A DNA stretch of 7,883 bases from an uncultured Eubacteriales bacterium (lineage in GTDB: Bacteria; Bacillota; Clostridia; Oscillospirales; CAG-272): the NCBI GenBank assembly GCA_934462885.1, contig CAKSJC010000070.1, positions 1-7,883 of the forward strand, read 5' to 3'. The position numbers and the translations under genes are program-made. How positions within the stretch are numbered: position 1 is the first letter of the stretch; every line of letters begins with the position of its first letter. Positions 6,160 to 7,883 of this stretch are shown here, one piece after another. The notes below the pieces were generated by a model. It was not told the DNA's origin, searched no databases, and was given only the letters and a program-made list of their open reading frames with translations.

Positions 6160-7883
6160 TTATCTGTATCCGAGAAAAACGAGCATATCGGATTTTCCTC
6201 TGTTGGCAAAGCATGAGTAAGGAATAAGCTTTATTTCTGTTTCTTCGAATTTTTCCGATGAAATAGGAGCGTACAACTCTCCCGATGCGGATATTCGAAT
6301 AAATCCGGGAAGAGATATTTCGTTAAGCATAAAACAGGAGTTATATTTGATCAAAGCCTCCGATATGCGGCGAACGTCAAAGCTGAGTGAAAAAATGTCT
6401 TTGTTATCTATTCCTTCGGCGCAGTAAACAACCGGACCGAGGCATACGGCGGCTTTTCCGGAAAGTTCCTTTACCGCAGGATTTGCGGTGATAAGACAAG
6501 GCTTCATATTGAATTCAAGAGAAAATTCACCGCTATTAAAGCGCGCATAACCGTTTTTCATCACATAAGGCTTGTCCGCCGTAAAGAAAGAGCACCAACC
6601 CGGGATTCGCACGTGTACCGGGACATTAGAAGTGATTTTCAGTTTGCCGTTTAGCGGATAGTCCGTTTTAACGTTAACATTTACTCCGTCTTTTTCATAT
6701 GTGCTGTCGGCAAACTGATTTATGTAAATTTCTTTTGTTTCTTCATCGTAAGCGTAGAAATATCTTTCAAGAGACGAAAGGAATCTGCACAGATTGGGCG
6801 GACAGCAGGAACATGAGAAGTTATTCGGGCGCTCGTCGGGAGCGTAGATGAAACTTTTTGTTTTTACATATGGCTTCGTGTAATTTTCGACGCGTATTTC
6901 AAGGGGATTTTCATAGAAAAAACAATCGCCCGAGAGGGAAATCCCCGAAAGAATTCCGTTATATATCTCGCGTTCTATGATGTCGGCGTATATTGAGGGA
7001 CGTTTTTTATCGAGAAGAAACATACGGTGCGAAAACATTACCATTCCTATTGAAGCGCAGGTTTCGTTATAGGCGGTATCGCTCGGAAGATCGTACGGAA
7101 TAGAAAAACTCTCGCCGAATCGAGTGGCTCCGATTCCTCCTGTTAATGACATTTTGCGCTTTGTTATATCGTCAAAAAGCGCCTTGCAGGCATCGGCGAG
7201 CGCTTGATCTTCGGTTTCACGCGCTATATCAGCCATTGCGGAATAAAAGTATACGCCGCGAACAGCGTGACCGACTGCATCACGCTGTTCTCTTGCGGGA
7301 ATATGAGATTGAAAATATGCGTTTTCTAAGTAATTTTCTTCTTCGGAAACCGTGCCGCGTATGTTAACAAAATACTTTGAAAGCTCTAGATATTTTTTCT
7401 TACCCGTAGTTTTGTAGAGCCTGTAAAGCGCAAGTTCGACTTCCTCGTGACCCGGAGTCAAAAAAGAGGCGGAATGTTCATCCATGAAAACTTTTTTTAT
7501 CAGATCGGCATATTTTTCGGCACACTTAAGCCATCTGTCCCGTCCCGTCGCCTCATAGTAAGCGCACGCGCCTTCTATCATATGTCCCGCGCAGTATAGC
7601 TCATGATTACCGCGTACAGTGAATCGTTTATCGGGAGCGACAACGGCATAATAGCTGTTGAAGTAGCCGTCATCCCACTGATGCTCTTCAATGCGGTCGA
7701 TAAGAGACTCCACTTTTTGTTCAAGCTCCGGGATATTTTCTCTTTGAAGAATGTACGCCGCGCCCTCCATCCATTTTACTACGTCCGAGTCCCAGTAAAT
7801 ATGCGGTTTGTTCGGCATACCTTCTTCCCAGTTGAAGTCGAACGCTCCGATGCGTCCCGATTCTTTGAACTGCTGATATACTG
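6160..7883 (-). CDS. GH127 beta-L-arabinofuranosidase (DUF1680 family), N-terminus beyond window
   Basis: The frame is open to the right edge: before the internal Met at 7818 it reads VYQQFKESGRIGAFDFNWEE, which is family sequence, so 7818 is not the start. 573 full codons are visible, nearly a complete family member (about 640-660). Residues counted from that Met: a WDSDVVKWMEGAAYIL N-terminal helix of the (alpha/alpha)6 barrel, GYFNSYY (51-57) and RGNHELYCAGHMIEGA (69-84). FGESF (Glu236) corresponds to the acid/base Glu322 of Bifidobacterium HypBA1. NETCAS supplies zinc ligands Glu252 and Cys254. CSCCPPN supplies Cys338 (nucleophile position) and Cys339. All known catalytic and zinc residues are thus present. 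The C-terminal beta-domain ends FANRGKSDMLVFLGYR, close to the usual family ending. It should release beta-L-arabinofuranose from plant glycans or hydroxyproline arabinosides; secretion cannot be judged without the N-terminus. The permease gene lies 180 bases downstream on the same strand. Confidence 0.93.
   Translation of the reverse strand, partial: VYQQFKESGRIGAFDFNWEEGMPNKPHIYWDSDVVKWMEGAAYILQRENIPELEQKVESLIDRIEEHQWDDGYFNSYYAVVAPDKRFTVRGNHELYCAGHMIEGACAYYEATGRDRWLKCAEKYADLIKKVFMDEHSASFLTPGHEEVELALYRLYKTTGKKKYLELSKYFVNIRGTVSEEENYLENAYFQSHIPAREQRDAVGHAVRGVYFYSAMADIARETEDQALADACKALFDDITKRKMSLTGGIGATRFGESFSIPYDLPSDTAYNETCASIGMVMFSHRMFLLDKKRPSIYADIIEREIYNGILSGISLSGDCFFYENPLEIRVENYTKPYVKTKSFIYAPDERPNNFSCSCCPPNLCRFLSSLERYFYAYDEETKEIYINQFADSTYEKDGVNVNVKTDYPLNGKLKITSNVPVHVRIPGWCSFFTADKPYVMKNGYARFNSGEFSLEFNMKPCLITANPAVKELSGKAAVCLGPVVYCAEGIDNKDIFSLSFDVRRISEALIKYNSCFMLNEISLPGFIRISASGELYAPISSEKFEETEIKLIPYSCFANRGKSDMLVFLGYR

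Noticed and set aside
6120..6160. Terminator after the GH127 gene
   Set aside because: The CCGGCATGAGG/CCCCATCGG pairing needs bulges and mismatches, and the T-run is in its loop rather than after it.
5980..6160. Purine riboswitch upstream of the permease
   Set aside because: No recognisable core with the conserved CTACC-type junction or the two loop-loop arms could be found on the minus strand.
6160..7818. GH127 gene starting at the Met at 7818
   Set aside because: Codons upstream to the window edge continue family-like sequence (FKESGRIGAFDFNWEEG), so the gene is 5'-partial and this Met is internal.
1..7883. CRISPR arrays, tRNA or rRNA genes, insertion sequences, prophage genes
   Set aside because: No repeat-spacer pattern, RNA-gene signature, transposase or integrase motifs were seen on either strand.

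Overview
The window looks like a chromosomal stretch of an uncultured gut-type clostridium (Bacillota; Oscillospiraceae, Christensenellaceae or a relative). This rests on the intermediate base composition, strong GGAGG-type ribosome binding sites, short intergenic gaps and the gene families present: a MerR regulator, a clostridial NudF-like Nudix enzyme, an AzgA-type purine permease, a DUF6591-like lipoprotein and a GH127 arabinofuranosidase. The exact taxon cannot be read from the sequence.

Layout from left to right. Positions 1-1407 (minus) hold the N-terminal 469 residues of an unusual protein: a MerR-type DNA-binding domain joined in one uninterrupted frame to a sedoheptulokinase-like FGGY sugar kinase. 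It has its own ribosome binding site. Its promoter has the 19-bp -35/-10 spacer and in-spacer imperfect dyad typical of MerR-controlled promoters. The kinase runs off the left edge. Positions 1408-1654 are intergenic; apart from that promoter I see nothing convincing there.

Positions 1655 to about 3091 (minus) are a gene graveyard: an AraC-type regulator missing its N-terminus and frameshifted in its HTH domain, the N-terminal stub of an L-2-amino-thiazoline-4-carboxylate (ATC) hydrolase-like protein, and the C-terminal half of a class I methyltransferase, also frameshifted. The hydrolase stub and the AraC remnant are joined directly, as if an internal deletion had fused them. An imperfect hairpin (3124-3156) lies beside the truncated methyltransferase.

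Positions 3272-3829 (plus) hold an intact Nudix hydrolase of the ADP-ribose pyrophosphatase type. Its promoter is good and contains an 11/12 direct repeat with a 21-bp period. It is followed by a translationally overlapping 37-codon ORF and a strong bidirectional terminator (3954-3994). That terminator also closes the convergent minus-strand lipoprotein gene (4094-4540), which lies 44 bp downstream of a complete purine permease gene (4585-5979). Upstream of the permease on the same strand is a GH127 beta-L-arabinofuranosidase (6160-7883), with all its zinc and catalytic residues, running off the right edge.

Functionally, the intact genes cover plant-glycan sugar release (GH127), nucleobase uptake (permease), nucleotide-sugar housecleaning (Nudix) and a sugar kinase that may regulate transcription directly. 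The most interesting item is the MerR-FGGY fusion. A regulator built into a sugar kinase recalls ROK-family regulators, but it uses unrelated parts.
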